Of a DNA stretch of 64,000 nt, positions 39,701-54,700 are shown piece by piece. The stretch is from contig JAWWNJ010000051.1 in NCBI GenBank assembly GCA_037176885.1, positions 558,001 to 622,000 of the forward strand, in the 5' to 3' direction. A program made the position numbers and the translations under genes. The notes beneath the pieces are model-generated. The model had not been told where the DNA came from. It did no database searches and worked only from the letters and a program-made list of their open reading frames with translations. Origin of the DNA: Favolaschia claudopus (taxonomy: Eukaryota > Basidiomycota > Agaricomycetes > Agaricales > Mycenaceae). Numbering within the stretch: the stretch's first letter is position 1; each line of letters begins with the position of its first letter.

Positions 39701-42700
39701 TGGTCCCATGACCCCGACCGATTCGACGTCAAGTATGGATGCGGGTATCGGTATTTTTTCTCCTGGGGAAGTGGAGAGAGCCTCCGCCGGAGTGTCCGCA
39801 CAAGGCGGCGTGCAGACGGACGGCCTTGGCTTGGGCTCGAGCTCGAGCTCCACGGGTAAAAAGCGAGATTTTGGTGAAATGTCGGGGTGGACGAACGGTG
39901 AGCGCGAGGCGTACTCGTTTCTCGAGGTGTTGTCAACTGCGACGGCGACGGCTACGGCCAAGGGCAAGGACAAGGGTAAGGGAAAGGGAAAGGCGAAAGC
40001 GGTTGAAGGAGCCGGTAATGATCGTGAAGGTATGTGGCGTCGTGCAATCTGGAATCAAATGCTCAAGAAGTTTTGAAGGTGGGGGAGATGAGGTTGCTGC
40101 GGCGCAGGATGAATTCTCCAAGCTGAGAACGTTGCCTATCATGGGAGCGTTGGTGAAGGCTGAGGTGCTGAAGAAGGCGAAGAAGAGGCGAGACGAATTG
40201 GCTGCGCAAATTGACGCTACTCGGGTTGCGTTGTGGGAGACGACGATTGAAGGCGGGGTGTTGGCGGGCTTGGTAAAACATTATAGTGCAAGTTAGGTTG
40301 GTTTTCTCTTGTGTATATGCAACGCGAATACGAAGTTGTCACTTGAAACATTGTTAGTGTTTTGTCGCTTTGACTGGATTGAATTGAACTCATATTTTGC
40401 CAGGGTTTTGAGCACCTCAACATGCGTCACCCGTCCCCGACTCTATCTTGGCAATGAGGATTCTCTTGCACCCATACCATTTCGACTTGGTACCTGATTA
40501 GGTCAAATCATGAATGCATGCGCATAATTCGATGAAATCCAACAAGTATAATTTAAATTCAGCTGCAACTGTAATGACATGTACTCTACAGTCTATACAA
40601 ATTATGCCCGAGGTGCATCCAAGTTCAAGAATCGGCCTTGAGGGAGAACTGATCGACCCAATCACGGACTTTGACTGAGCTGAGTTCTGCGACCATGAAC
40701 GAGTCCCAGACTGCCACTGGATCTTGTATAACCCCGGCAGTCAGTTTGGAGAACTTTCTCTTCGCGCCGTCGAAAGTATCCTTGCGCCAGGGATGGCCAA
40801 TGGGTTGGTTGACCACGACTTCGGGCAGTGTCTCACCATTCTTGAGAGTCACCTACGACAGAAAGTGTCACGCGCGAAAAAACGAGGAAAGCAAACAGCG
40901 ACTGACCGTTATACCATTGGCACAACCCCGAACTTTCGTATCATGATAGTCTTTGGTCATTTGCGGGTCTTCTTCCATTGTGATCTTCTGGCGTATGTCC
41001 TCGATGAGAGGGCTGGTCGCCCATTCTGAATCATTTTCGTAGTCTTGCGGCTCGGGCCAATCTTTCTTGGCGAGAGTCAGGGCAACCATGTAGCGCATAC
41101 AGTGGTCGCGGTCTGCCGCGTTGTACAGAGGGCCAGTCTTGTCTATGATAATCATGGCGGCTTTCTGGGTACGGATATGAATTGACTGGATATCATCCAG
41201 CCGCCCGTCGAGCTGCCCGGCCAATTGAAGAGCGGCCTCGACAGCGCTAATCCCATGACCTGAGAAGTTTAGTCAGGGAAAATCGCTCGATCCAGGGAAA
41301 CTGACCCTCCGCAGTGACGAGCTTCGTCAGATGGTTTTCCATGACCGTTGTGGCGAAGGGCACAGGCAACAGGATTTCCTTTCCGCCTAAATAGACATCG
41401 TTGAAACCCCATTTCTTGGCGGTTAACGCGGTCGGAAAACCAGGTTGCCCCGATTTGGTCATCCGGACGAGGTGGACTGCGCGCATACAGGCGTCACCGG
41501 CTGCCCAACCTTTTCGTGGACTGATGCATGCAATGTTACTGATAATCCTGGTCTCGAACACAGGGAGAAACTTGCCTTGCATTCGGGGCTTGACGATACA
41601 AACGCAGGGGGTGACCGTCAGCGAAAGCTTGGCTAACAGCAGCGTGCGCCTGATCTCGAGTGAGACCGACCAACTTTGAAAGCACCGCAGTCGAGGCCAA
41701 TTTGACGAGAATGACATGGTCCAGTCCAATTTCATTGAAGGCGTTTTTCATCTATTGCATTCGATCATTCTGGAATTAGGTCGAGGAATATTTCACTATG
41801 TACAGACCTGTAGGATACCTTGAATTTCGTATGCCTTGATCGCGAGTTCGGCCACTAGTTCCATGGTAATGCTTTCGTCGCCTTTCCGACTGAGCCAGTC
41901 CGCTACAGGGATAATCGCGCCCAGATTATCTGAAGGATGGCCCCACTCTTTGCCCGGAAATGCATCGCTGTGGTCAAGATACCTGCCAGAGACATCAGAC
42001 TCAGAGATGCAAAGAAAGGCCGCTCGAATGAATACCTAATCAAACTACCAAGGTTAAACGCGCCAGTCTGTACGTCAAGGATATATCGGGTTCCAGGAAG
42101 CGGGAATCCATTTGGGACTATAGTTCCCTCCGATGCAGGACCAACAAAAGAGGAACAGGCCGGGATGCTTTCTATAGCGCATGCGATTGAATCAAGGAGC
42201 GCGACTCTGGCATCTTTCCAAGCCTTGGGAGAAGTGATCTGGTAGTCGTACACATAGGCAACAATCGTTTGAATCAGAGAGTCATATTGCAGAGGAGCAG
42301 AAGAATCTGGTTGAGGAGACATGTTGGCGTTGGTAGAGAGCTGACCGCTCGGCCATTATTTATGTGCTTGATCGACAGACGGGTACGACCGGACGGGGGA
42401 GAACCGATGGAGTCTACCCGGTATTGGGGGAGACGACTTGGAGTTGTGTACGGATGGATTATGCATCTCGCATTTTCGTCGTCGCAGTCCGCATTTTGGT
42501 CCGCGACTCCGAGTCCGCATCATCGTCCGCCTTTGCGCTCGTGCACCGCCACAAACTCAAATAGGCGCCCGTCACGGGCCTCCCGGGCCGATGTTCGAGC
42601 TCAGTGCTCGCGGCTCAGCTCCAACCAAAGTCCAACCGTGAGTCCGTTGGGATGGACAACACGGGTTACTCTATGCACGATCTTGCCCTCTTGGCCGAAT

Positions 42701-45700
42701 CGCGGCAAAGTTGCTTATCTCGCCTCGGCGGGATCGTCCAGGATCGCCCGCGAAAATCGTTTAATTTTTTTACCGGCTTTCACTCAAACGGAGCGACGTC
42801 ACGGTCGCGCCTTCATAGTTCGCGGGACGACTTGGAGGACATTCAGATTCTCCGGGGACCGGCACAGTAGGTCAGCGTTCTCATTCAAACGTTTGTACAC
42901 GGCCTCTCGGTCGCCACTGAACTTGTTTTTCAATCCGTACTGCCGACTCCCGAAAACATATCATACGTATATGATTGCCAGATCCAGCTATGTACCATCT
43001 GCAACGATCTACGGCAACTCCCCGAGCCTATACAACTGCGGCCAAACCGCGATTGCGTGGTGCTTCGGTATGATCATCACCAAGCTCCATGTAACACAGT
43101 GAACTGTGAACACGCTTCGCTGAACACTTCTATGGTCCGTGTCTAAGATTCGCCGGACGACCGATGTTCCTTCATGCTGACTGTAATGGTTGATTTGTGA
43201 TTTGGATGGCGGTCAGCCTGCGAACTTCCTTTCTCGCAGTTTGGGTCCCACAACCCACAGCAATGCAGGTATTGGGAGAGCGCCAACGGAAATGAAGGCT
43301 AGCACACTTGTACCCCTAGGAAAACAGAGTGAACCGCTGAAATGGTACAATAAAAGCCGGAAACCAACCATCCATAGCCTAGTCTTTCGTATAATTTTGC
43401 TCCAATAATGCTGAACACTGCGCCGCAGACGCTACGCAGAATGATGGCTGCCGCAAGAGCTGAGGCGGCGTACTCTACGAACGCGTCGACAAGATAGGAC
43501 TGAATGCATATCTAGAGTTGCAGGGAGTCAGAAGAAGCGAAAGCCTCAGAGTCGGAAATGTACATAGGTCATGAGCATTCCGAAGGCGAAAACACCGGCG
43601 CCGATTAGAGGTCCGATCCAATGCGTTTGATTTTGAGCAGACCATCCGTAGATGAAGAGACCAGCAGGGACGAATATCATGCCGATCTGGTTCTTCTAGT
43701 CAGTACAAAATGTATCCGACAAGTGTTCATGAACGTGCCTGCATGAAAAGCATTCGAAACTCTGGCTTCTGGTGGCCGTACTTCTTGGCTAAGGCTCGAT
43801 ACGACCGATTCAAGGTGAACAAGCAAAAGATCGTTGACACATAACAACCGAGACCTTCCGGCGGAGAGTTGAGCACGTCGTTTTCACCGCCCAGAGATAG
43901 ACTTACCAGCACCGAGGTATGCTAGACCCTCGTTTCCGTTCTTCCAGTCATAAGTGAAGAGATTGTGGACCGAACGTGGACCAAAAAGCAAAGGGATAGT
44001 CACGAAATGGAGATAGAGTACGCCATAGATGAGGGCCATATAGAGGCTCATCACAGTCACAATAGGACTGAAAAGGAACATCCGCACAGGACGCGTGATC
44101 CCTTTTCGGAATCCAATGGTTGTAGGCGCGGAGCGCTTGCCATTCGCCCGCGCGTCGAGATATGGCTTGTACGTTTCGTGCAGGAAGAAAATGGACAAAA
44201 TGGTGGTAGTTGCGGAGCTGGACTGGATCAAATTATCGTCCCCGTTGAAACTTGAAAACCTACGCGATGGCCATCGTCCACATTAACCAGCGCCAGCCAA
44301 CGCGCTCAGCGACATATCCGCCAATGATACCACCAAGCGCGGGGCCGAATGTTGGACCGAATCCATATAGAGCCTGGACATGGAGTGAGGGGCAAAAATA
44401 CAGCAACAGATCTGGATTTTACCTGCGCGCCGCCTCTTTGTTCGCGCGTAAACATGTCCCCAATACTCCCACCGCCAAGGGAAGGTCCGGCACTGCGGGG
44501 TCATGTAAAAAGACAGTTAAAATGTCCCAATAGATTCGATCTACCTTCCTGCAAGACCAGCCAATAGCCGGAGGATAATTAAACCACTGTCAGTCTTAAC
44601 CAATGCGCAGCCCATATTCAAAAGAGCAAATAGGCCAAACGAAACGATGTAAACAATTCGCCGGCCAAACATTTCGCTTAGAGGGGCGAGATAGAGAGGT
44701 CCCAGCCCGAGCCCAAGAACAAAGAGCGCAACAGGCAGAGCAGAGACGGCAGGAGAAGTGACATGGAGGTCAGCGTCAGCCTGTTGGGCGCCGACAGCAA
44801 GAAAAGTACTGCAAACGGGCGAAAGTGTTGCCTGTGCAGATATTAAGATGACGTTCCCCCACTTCTTTCGTGCCGGCCACTCATGTGGTGAAGGCGCTAC
44901 GACGGTCGGAGGGTTCAGTTTCTCGGGGAAGTTTTCTTGGGTCGTGGAGGGCTTGCTGTCGGTGGGGGACTCTGCCATGGTGGGAGACGATGAGAAGGAG
45001 CAGCGCAGCCTTGAGCCTTCTGCCGCAAGGTGTTCCGGTGGGAGGAGAACAAACTGAAAATAAAAATACAACCGAATTTCCGTGCATCGTTTCGCGTGGA
45101 CGATCCCGAAAAAGCTGAGATACACTTTCGTGAGAAAGTGATGCCGCCTAATTATAACTCGCTTTTTACTTCCACAAGGAACTCAATGAATCCAGACATC
45201 ATACGCCTGGTACCTGGTCTCGTCTTCCGACACCAATAAAATCCCAGCTCGTGCGCTTGACACTAATACTTATAACAGCCCTGATACAGCTCGAATCGCA
45301 GTTCTCGAAGCCCTCACATCCACATTGCTTCCGTCACTACCGACGGCGATATCATCCTAAACTCCAATCATGAGCAGATGATTGCCTGTCTATGGAAAGA
45401 TCTCCTACATAAGATTGATGCTTCGGGACGGGCCTCTCGAGGTCTCTTGACGCTTTCCAACCCACCATGTCCAAGGAAAAGTTCGACCTCGAGTTCGGCA
45501 CTCCCGTCGATGTTGTCAAGCGCTCCTCTGGCCAGTTGACGCTCGCTCAAGGCCGTATGTTCGGCGCGGTCTACGAATCCATGTTATTTGGTGAAGAACG
45601 TTCACACCGCAACATAACCGGCACAATCTAAATCGGAGTGCTCTCAGGAATCAACTTCATCCTTTTCGTTGGGCTTCTGTACATGTTCTCCCGCGAAAAA

Positions 45701-48700
45701 CAGACAACATTATCCCAACGGATACGACTGGGAGTCGTCTGTCTCGTATTTTTGCTATGCGGCGCACACCTGGTATGTCGATACGTATGCACTCGCGATC
45801 TGGTACTCACGCTGCAACAGGCTGCCGTGATGCGGGGGCTTTACCTTGCTTTTTTCGTTAGCGGTGACCCAGAGAACTTTTATCTGGACCACACTCAACC
45901 TGTGGACTTGACCCAGAAAGCGGTTTATGCCGTTGCGACCTTTTTCGCTGATGGTCTTCTCGTGAGTATCAGGCTCGCTTCCGATACAAGTTGAATTGAC
46001 CGCTTACAGATCTTCCGAGCGTACATCATCTTCAGCGGGAAATGGTACACCATGCTCGTCCCGCTTGCATCCCTCATTTCGACTGTTGGTTTGTCCAGTC
46101 GCATCCGAATACAATCCAACCTTTTGACTTGTTGTTATAGCGCTTTGGGGCGCTCTCATCCACGGATACGCCACGTCGACACCTGGAACTATTCTTTTCC
46201 CCCACAAGATCAAACAACTCGCTGTTGCATCCTTCGCCATGAGCTTCATCACCAACGTCATCATCACAATTATGATTTGTGTTCGCATCTGGCTTGCTCT
46301 GCGTAGATTCCGGGAAACTGGAATGAGAACCACATTCTACTATCGGTTCATCGCCTTCACCGTGGAATCTGGCCTTCTCTATCCTCTGGTCTTACTCATT
46401 TCGGCCATTTTCTTTGCTACGGATAATAATGGTCTTGAGATTTTGTCGGGATCCAATACCCAAGGTAAATTGTCCCTTTTCATTTTTTGGTTAGGCCAGG
46501 TCTAAAATTTGAGCTCTCAGTTCTTGGAATCGTCCCCATTCTGCTGACGTTGCAGCTTCGTCTAAACCTCAGCGCGTACGACAATGCCACGGCAGGGACC
46601 AAAGTGGGGACGCTGGAATTCATTTCGGATGGCCCAGCCACTGGGCAAACTACTTCAGCATACGATGTTGAATTGGATGGCACTCGGTCGAAATCTCGGT
46701 CATACCGAAAACCGGTCAGGTTTGACAATTCTTCCGGCGCGGGCAGCGGAACCATGGGCGACAGCCTACACTCAGAATCAAAGAGGGAACCCAGTCAGGA
46801 CGATCCATAATGTAAATAGCAAATACTCTCGCTTTCGTATGTACGTACTTGTACTTTCACAATTGTTTGTTTGCTTGGGTCTTCTCTCTTACTTCTTTTG
46901 GATAGATCTGTCATAGAAGGCCAGGATTGGCCCATGACATATCCAGAGTCGGTCCATTGAGACTATATCGGACTATGTATACGCGACCGGCTGTGATACT
47001 CTACCCGCTCAAGATCATTACACACGGCCATTTTGCATTTTTCCCACCTCGATCGCTTAAACGTGTATTAAAGCCTGCACGGAGGCTTACAGGATGCTTG
47101 AAAACACTTTCCACGTCGACCTCCACGCGTCATGGCCTGCACCGAATGCGTTACCGGTGTAATTCAGAAAGGGACGCCCATCGGGAAGGAGGAACAAGTT
47201 GCTGGGCTGTCGACATATACCGTAGGCGCCGCCGACTCGACCCAGATCGTTATTATTGGTACCGATATATTTGGGTGGAAATTCGTCAATACAAGACTCC
47301 TTGCCGACGAGTACGCTTCCCATGGATTTCGGGTTTTGGTTCCGGATTTATTCGATGGCAAGTCAAGGATCCATGTTCCGCCTTTGAATGCGCAACTGAT
47401 GACCGCCTTCTCGTATCAGGCTATCAGATCCCTCAATGGACCCTCTCCGCCCGCGACCCTGTGAATGAGCGTCCAACGCTGGTCCAGCGCATCGCCCGAC
47501 CCTTCTCATTGTCCATTATGGTTCCCTTTGTTCTCCGCAACGGGCACTCGACTCAGACAGCAAAGATAAAGAAACTCGCCGAACAACTTCGTCAAGAACA
47601 TGCGGGGGCGAAGATTGGATTCGTTGGGTTTTGCTGGGGTGGGAGATACGCAATCACCCTGAACTCCCTTTTCGACGCTTCGGTTGCGGCGCATCCGTCA
47701 CTGGTGAAATTCCCGGCAGAATTGGATGGCGTCACGAAGCCCATTAGTTTCGCGCTCGCACCGACAGACCACAATTATGATGCGCGCCGCGGGGAAGAGA
47801 CCGAGAAACTGTTGAAAGAGAAGGGTTTAACGGACGTTGAAGTTGTGGTTTACCCCGGGGTCCAGCATGGGTTCACGATCCGAGCTGATTTGCAGAACGA
47901 GCAAAAGAAGGAGGCGAGGGACAAAGCTGTTGCGCAGGTTGTCGAATGGTTCCAACGATACCTAATCTAGAGTAGGAGAATTAAACGTTTTGCCGCTGCA
48001 GCGGCGAGATCTATGTACACCCCAAACCACCAGTAGATCCAGTCTTCATGGGTATATGTGTGCGGAAGTCGAGCTTCACACTCGGGGCACATTCATTTTT
48101 GCACCTTGGCGAGCAATTCATCCATGGTGAGACTGAGGGGTCGCTCCATGGACAATCCGAGCGCTGGGGTCGATTCGATAAGAGGCACACTGAGACGAAT
48201 CTGTTCAGCGCACCTCGATCCCAAATATATTGGCTCATGAAGCCCATAGCTCGACTGCATGCAAAAAAGCAAAGTAGGTATTCCGTGGGAAGACCGTATG
48301 CATGCAGAATACATCCATTGAGCGCATCACCGTTGGGATGAGGATTTTTCATCCCACGGACACGCTCACGAAGGAGATCTGGTACATTATCGTTCATATT
48401 CCGAATCAAGGACAGGAATGAATGAACTTTGGGATCAGAAGAAGGGTGTGTATCCAGGAAACGGCGTAGCAATTCGAGGCGAGGGTCAGGAACCCTCAGA
48501 AGGGCGTGTCCGTAACCTATGATGACCGTTATACAAGAATGACCGTATATCGAAGAACATGTATACCTGGGATGATTTGTCCCTGTGTGAGGCAATTGCC
48601 GACATATGTGAAAATCTCATCTTTGGTCGGCGCCGCTCCCAGCGAAGACATTACGTCGAGGTTGAAGTTGACGGAGTCCGCGATAGCTTTGGCATGCAAT

Positions 48701-51700
48701 GGTCCCGTCCCGCCTACAATACCTGTGGCAATAGTGGTGTACGGTTCCGACCAAGCGGAGCCAACAAGCCCTGCGGTCGTCAGGTCAATCAACTATTGAT
48801 CCAGATTGAAAAAAGGACTTGCGCATTGCGTGGCTTGACACAGAGCTACCGTGGTCCAGATAGAGGCACCAGCACAGACGAGTGAATTCGACAAAGTCGA
48901 GGTCGCTATCTTTACCTATCAAGCGAGCGAAGTTGTGTGCAAGGTCTGAGGAGGGAGAGAACCCAGCCTTGGTTGAAAGCCCTTTACCCTTGGCATAAGC
49001 ACGGCCAACAATCAAGGGGATTCGTCCAGCAACATCGAGTGCGTCCTCGAGAGAGTATCTCCAGAGCTCATCTTTGCTGACACCACTAGAAACCGCGGTG
49101 TTGAACTTGGAATATTGCGAGAGAAAAGTAAGCATCATGATGACTTGAGCCTCGGGTAGAATATTGGGGGGCAAGCTGTCGAAGAATGTTTGTGCTTCCA
49201 GGGGTAACTCTGCTCGTGCAGAGATTTCTGAAGCAAACGTTTGGACTTCGGCAGGTGTTGGAACGGTCGCGGTGTAAAGGTACCATAGCATGGCTTCAGG
49301 AGACATCTGAGTAGAACCCGGCCACTTAGGCAGCAAGGCCTCGAGCTCTTGTAGAGACTTTCCATGATGTCTGATTCCGGTAGCGCCTGTTTCCGATATT
49401 TCCCACAAAATACATTGGAGGCCGCGCATTCCATTCATGACGTTTTCCACAGTGACTTCTTGAATCGGCGAGTCGCGATATTTAGTCATGAGCTTGACTG
49501 CCAGAGCTGCACGAGAGGGAATACGAGCAGAGACTGCATCGAATATAGTCTGACTTGCGCATTAGATGGTGCAAAACGTCATGAGAGGCGGGAAGAACTC
49601 ACCTTGCCGGTTCCGTTGGTGTGATTTTGAACAAGGGAATGCGCGGAGCCATTGACGGTGCCATTCATCGCGATCTGCAACTGTGGGGTAGAATTCGGGT
49701 AAAGAATAGAACCTCAGAAGAGTCGGGAAGCAGGATGAAAGCAAAAATTCGCTCAGAGAAGCAAGCCAACGAAGGTGAAAATCTGAAATCATTGCCGTTC
49801 GACGAATCAGCTTATAACCGCGTCTGTTGGGAGAAATCAAGCGAATCTTCGAAAAGAAATGAGATTGGGAAAATTGAAATTGCCCAATTGCACATGTGTG
49901 CGCCGGTCTTCGCATGCCACGGTTCCACTGAACACACGGCGAATTATACAGCGTATCCGTCGGATAACGTCGGATCTGGCGGTCATTTGAGTTGCAGATT
50001 GAGTCCGAAAGAACGTGGCAAAACATCTTGAAAACATCCCCATCCGATTTTGTTCGCGATTTCGACGAAGGCCGGAAGAAGCCCGAGTACGGGAACAAGG
50101 ACAGTAATAGTACGCATCAAAGCCGTATCACAGGCTATCACAGGTGAGAAAGCAGCATTTTAATCTTGACGTCGCGTGTCACTGACGTCCATGAATGGGC
50201 AACTCCTCACTCCTGGAGCGCTCTTTCTTGCTCGCTCTCTGTCGAAACTCGCCGTTCCAACAGGTCTCGCCTATCTAGCAAGCAGCTATCTTGAATTCTC
50301 TTCTTGGGTCTGCGTTACTGCCGCTATCTCTGCCAGTCCTCTGTTGCTGTGGGTCCGCTCTGTGTACAAGAATGTTGTTGAGGCAAGGCAAATCTACGCT
50401 CTTGGCGCTGTGCGTGTCCCGGAAGTGAAAGGGAAATGGCCATTCAATTTGGACCTGATTCTTGGGCGATTGAAACAAGGGAAAGACGGTTACCCTTGTA
50501 ATTTGGATTTATTGCCTTGGCTGCGCCTTTCTGAATAATGGAGCAGTCGATGCTGTCGAGGTTATGATTGGCAGATATGGCAGAACCTTCAACATGAAGA
50601 TTTTTGGCGAAAACAGGGTATTGAATATTCAGCTTTCCACCTCTCTCCCTTGCTCAAAATTGCAGATTATGACCTCAAACCCGGCCCATATTCGTTGCAT
50701 GTTCGCGACTGACTTTGAAGGATGGGAGAAGGGTACGTGTGTGGTCCTTGCTCTCTTAGTTTTACCTCATGTTCTGCAGGCGATAAATTCAGGTGGCAAA
50801 TGTCTCCGTTAGGTCTCGGTGTTTTCATGGCAGACGGCGATCTCTGGAAGTAGGCAGCCATCTGTCAATATTGCTTTCCACTCAACCTAAACAAGGTTCC
50901 ATCGTCAATTGACCCGTCCATTTTTCAATCGGGACCGTATCACGAACTTGGATATTTTCTCCAGGCACTGCGAAGATGCTCTGAGTGTTCTGAAAGGTGC
51001 CGAAGGAGCGGCCTTTGATTTCCAGGACATTGCATTCCGTTTCACCTTGGATTCAGCCGCCGAGTTTCTGCTCGGCGCTCGCGTTCACTCATTGCGCGAT
51101 AATTCGACCAAGTCATTTGGTCCAGCCATCACTGCTCTGCAACATCAACTAGCCCAACGGAGCCGTACTGCACCTCTATGGCCGCTCTTTGAACTCAAAC
51201 GCGACAAGACTCGGTGTGTATTGCCTCTGAGCCTTGCTCGATGTCGTTTCTCATGTCGTCTCTGATTAGAGAGAATCTCGAAGTCATCCGCGGCTTCATT
51301 CAACCTATTATCAAGCAAGCCCTGGAAAAGAAACAAAAGGCCGAAGGCACCTCGGCGGAACCCGAAACAATGTTGGATGAACTTGTTGGTCAGACTACTG
51401 GTAATCGTCTCCTTCTGCGTTGCCGTCCTGCCAGTCTTATTGCTATCACCCAGACGCCAAATTGATACTGGACCAGACGATGAACATCCTTTTTGCGGGC
51501 CGAGATACAGTGAGTTGCTCAAGTTTTGAATCCTCCTTTGCTCAAATCCTATGTAGACCGCTGCCACAATCACCTTCCTGACGTACTGCCTCGCAACTCA
51601 TCCTACCTTTTTAACGCGACTACGCACTGAGATTTTGGACCTGCTTGGAGATATCCGTTTACCCACCTTCGAAGACATTAAACAGTTGAAGCTTCTCCGA

Positions 51701-54700
51701 GCAGCTATAAATGGTACGTCGCTGGTTCAATACGGAATTTTGGCTCAAAGTTCCTATCTAAGAAACCTTACGTTTGTTTCCGCCTGTCCCTGGAAATGTC
51801 AGGTAAAGAGATTTCGTTGCGCAATGATGACACTTGTGTGACCTCGAAACAGATCCGCAGTGAGAGCTACGACGCTGCCGCCTAATGTTCCAGGCGGGAA
51901 GCCGTTCTACATTCCCAAGGGTGCCAAGTACGTCGCATGGACGCTTGGATGTAAATATCTCGTTGAACTCCGTCCAGAGTACCATTTTCGATCATGACAA
52001 TGCACAAGAGCAAGGAATATTGGGGAGAAGATGCTGACATGGTCTGTATCCTTGGAATTGATCTCGCGTTTTTACTCATTGTCTTTAAGTGGGATCCGGA
52101 CCGTTTCCTCGATGAACGAAGCAAGCGCCTGGTTGCAAACCCTTTTATTTTCCTTCCGTTCAGTGCTGGTGAGATTGGTTGACTTAACTTCGCAACTGGC
52201 ATAAATCTACCTTAGGTCCGCGCATCTGCTTGGGACAACAGGTACGTTGGAAACTGGAATTTGACTTTTTTGTGTTCAATCCCGCATGCTAGTTTGCCTA
52301 CCAAGAGATATCCTTCTTCATTATCCGGATCCTGCAGACTTTCGAGATAATTGAACTAGCCACCGACGCCCAGCCGCCCGAATCCCTTCCTCCGGCATCG
52401 TGGGTCAACGGAACAGGACGCAAGAGATTCGAGAAAATACGGCCTAAATCGGATCTCACGATGGCTGTCCAGGTATGGCGCATGTATACTTTTACAGTCG
52501 ACCCTGCTCAACACATACATTTCGCCAGGGTGGTCTGTGGCTGAGACTCAAATCTCGAGTTTGATTGCTTTGGAAAGCTATTGACTTAGACCTACATATA
52601 CCCAGCACAAATAGATCCGTCTACTGAATTCGACAGGCTTTTACCAGGTTCTCCAAACCGGTTTCTTTGTCCACGCAGGTGGAGCAATCAGTACGTTAAA
52701 CTCGATGCTCATCGGCTTGAGATATGAATCCTCTGGTCGCCGCCCCACCCCTGCTACGAAACAGGGCTGAGCGTGCGGCACACAACGCCGATAAGGAACG
52801 AATAAGGGCAGAGTTCCTGAGGGGAGCGGTATTCTCCGGCGGATGAGGAAAATGGGAGCTCCCATACATGATCCCAAGACAAGGGACGTTGCGTCGTTGC
52901 CTGAGACGATGAGACCTCCGGTTGCGCACGCAGATTCTCAAGCGGAACAACTGCCTTTTTCGCAGCAGGCTCGCGGTGCTCGCTGGCTGGGCTCCTCGAC
53001 CGCCCGTTTCTGCATGACCTGGGAACAGCTGGGAACAGTCAACAACATCAACATTCAGTCCAACTTCAACGCCGCCACGTTGAGTAAATAATTAGAGAAA
53101 AAACATGTCAGCATTCGGTGCAGTAGCATAGTCACAGTCATCGCAATAATGCGATAGTAAGGACCTTGAAAACCATTCATTGGCAAAGTGGCATACGCGT
53201 TCCCGTGACGAGTTGAGACGCGTTTGTTTGGCATTATTTACCAGTAAGGTTGACTATGGCCACTGAGCGCCTCACCGCCGAGCGCGCCCGCTACAGAGCC
53301 AATCTATCCACCGCCCTCAACGAAGACGACGACCCTCTCGCCGCCTACGACAAGTTTGTCAAATGGACAGTCGAAAACTATCCCGCCGACGACGATAGCT
53401 CTGGTCTGCACGAGCTTCTGCAGGATGCCACCACTGCTTTCAAGGAAGACCCGGTCTATAAGACAGACCTACGATATCTGAAGCTATGGGTTCTCTACAT
53501 ACGCCGCCTCACGCGAGCGGATGGTATCGCGACGTTCGCCTTCCTGTTGGCAAACGGCATTGGTGCTTCCTATTCCCTATTGTATGAAGAATACGCTGCT
53601 ATTCTGGAGCTCGACGGAAGGTGAGCTGAATTCATGTCCTGCACCGAGCTTACAAGCTTACCGGAAACTAGGAACTCTGAAGCTGAGACTGTGTACCGGA
53701 AAGGCATCAAACGTCAGGTTCGCCCTCTGGAGCGGCTCAAGGGCCGCTATCGCGATTTCAAGGGCCGAATATCAACATCCTCCGATCCGGACAGGACTCC
53801 CACACAATGCACATCGAACTCGTCCTCATCTTCATCCCTGGTGACCAACGCGGCACTAGCTACAACAGCCGAGTCGCGGTATGCCCATATATTTGCGCCA
53901 CCCGTGCCGGGGAAACGTCCCGAGAATGCTCAGTTCGATCTCTCACTACTCTTCAACGATAATAAGGAGTACTGCATCGAAGAGGCAAGGGCAAGGTCGA
54001 TAGGCCTCTATGGCAAAAAGTGGCCAGCGCCGCCGCCACCAGCACCCTTTTCGCCTCTCGGGAACTCTGCTATTTCCTCTTCGTCGTCTTCAATATCTTC
54101 TGTGAAGGTCAACTTCAATGACGACGGCCAGAGTTCTTCGAGAATGATGGGAGCCGCGCGGAGAAGGAGCATGATGGGTGGTGCGGAACCGACAGTCACG
54201 ATCAACACCAAGGAGGCACTCGCAGACGTTTTCGGGATGTTCAATTCTCCCGAGAAAACAGCCAAACTCGCGGCCATTGTCCAGAACAAAAAGATTGAAC
54301 CTGCCACGCCCATTCCCTCCCTGGTTAGAAAACTGCAGAACGAGAATGAAAACTCGTTTGCAAAGACTCCCCAACCAAGTTCGTATCTGTCATTCTCAGA
54401 TCCCTGCGTTTCCTGATATGTACCACAAGGTTTCAAGCCATTCGTAGATGAGAATGCTGGCGCAACGGCAAGCAAAAAGGAAAATACTCCCGCCAAGGTG
54501 CGTAACTTGATTCGTTGACGCCTTTCATACTCTAATAAAGATTATAGTTCGTTCCATTCGTTGACCCGGACTCGATCAAAACGCCCTTTTCAGCTCCTCG
54601 AGTCGCTTTTTCTCAGAAAGAAACCCCGACCTCCACAAACAACCAGGAGAACAAACAGTCTAAGATCGCCGTCAATAAACTTTCTGTTGTTCCAGAGGAC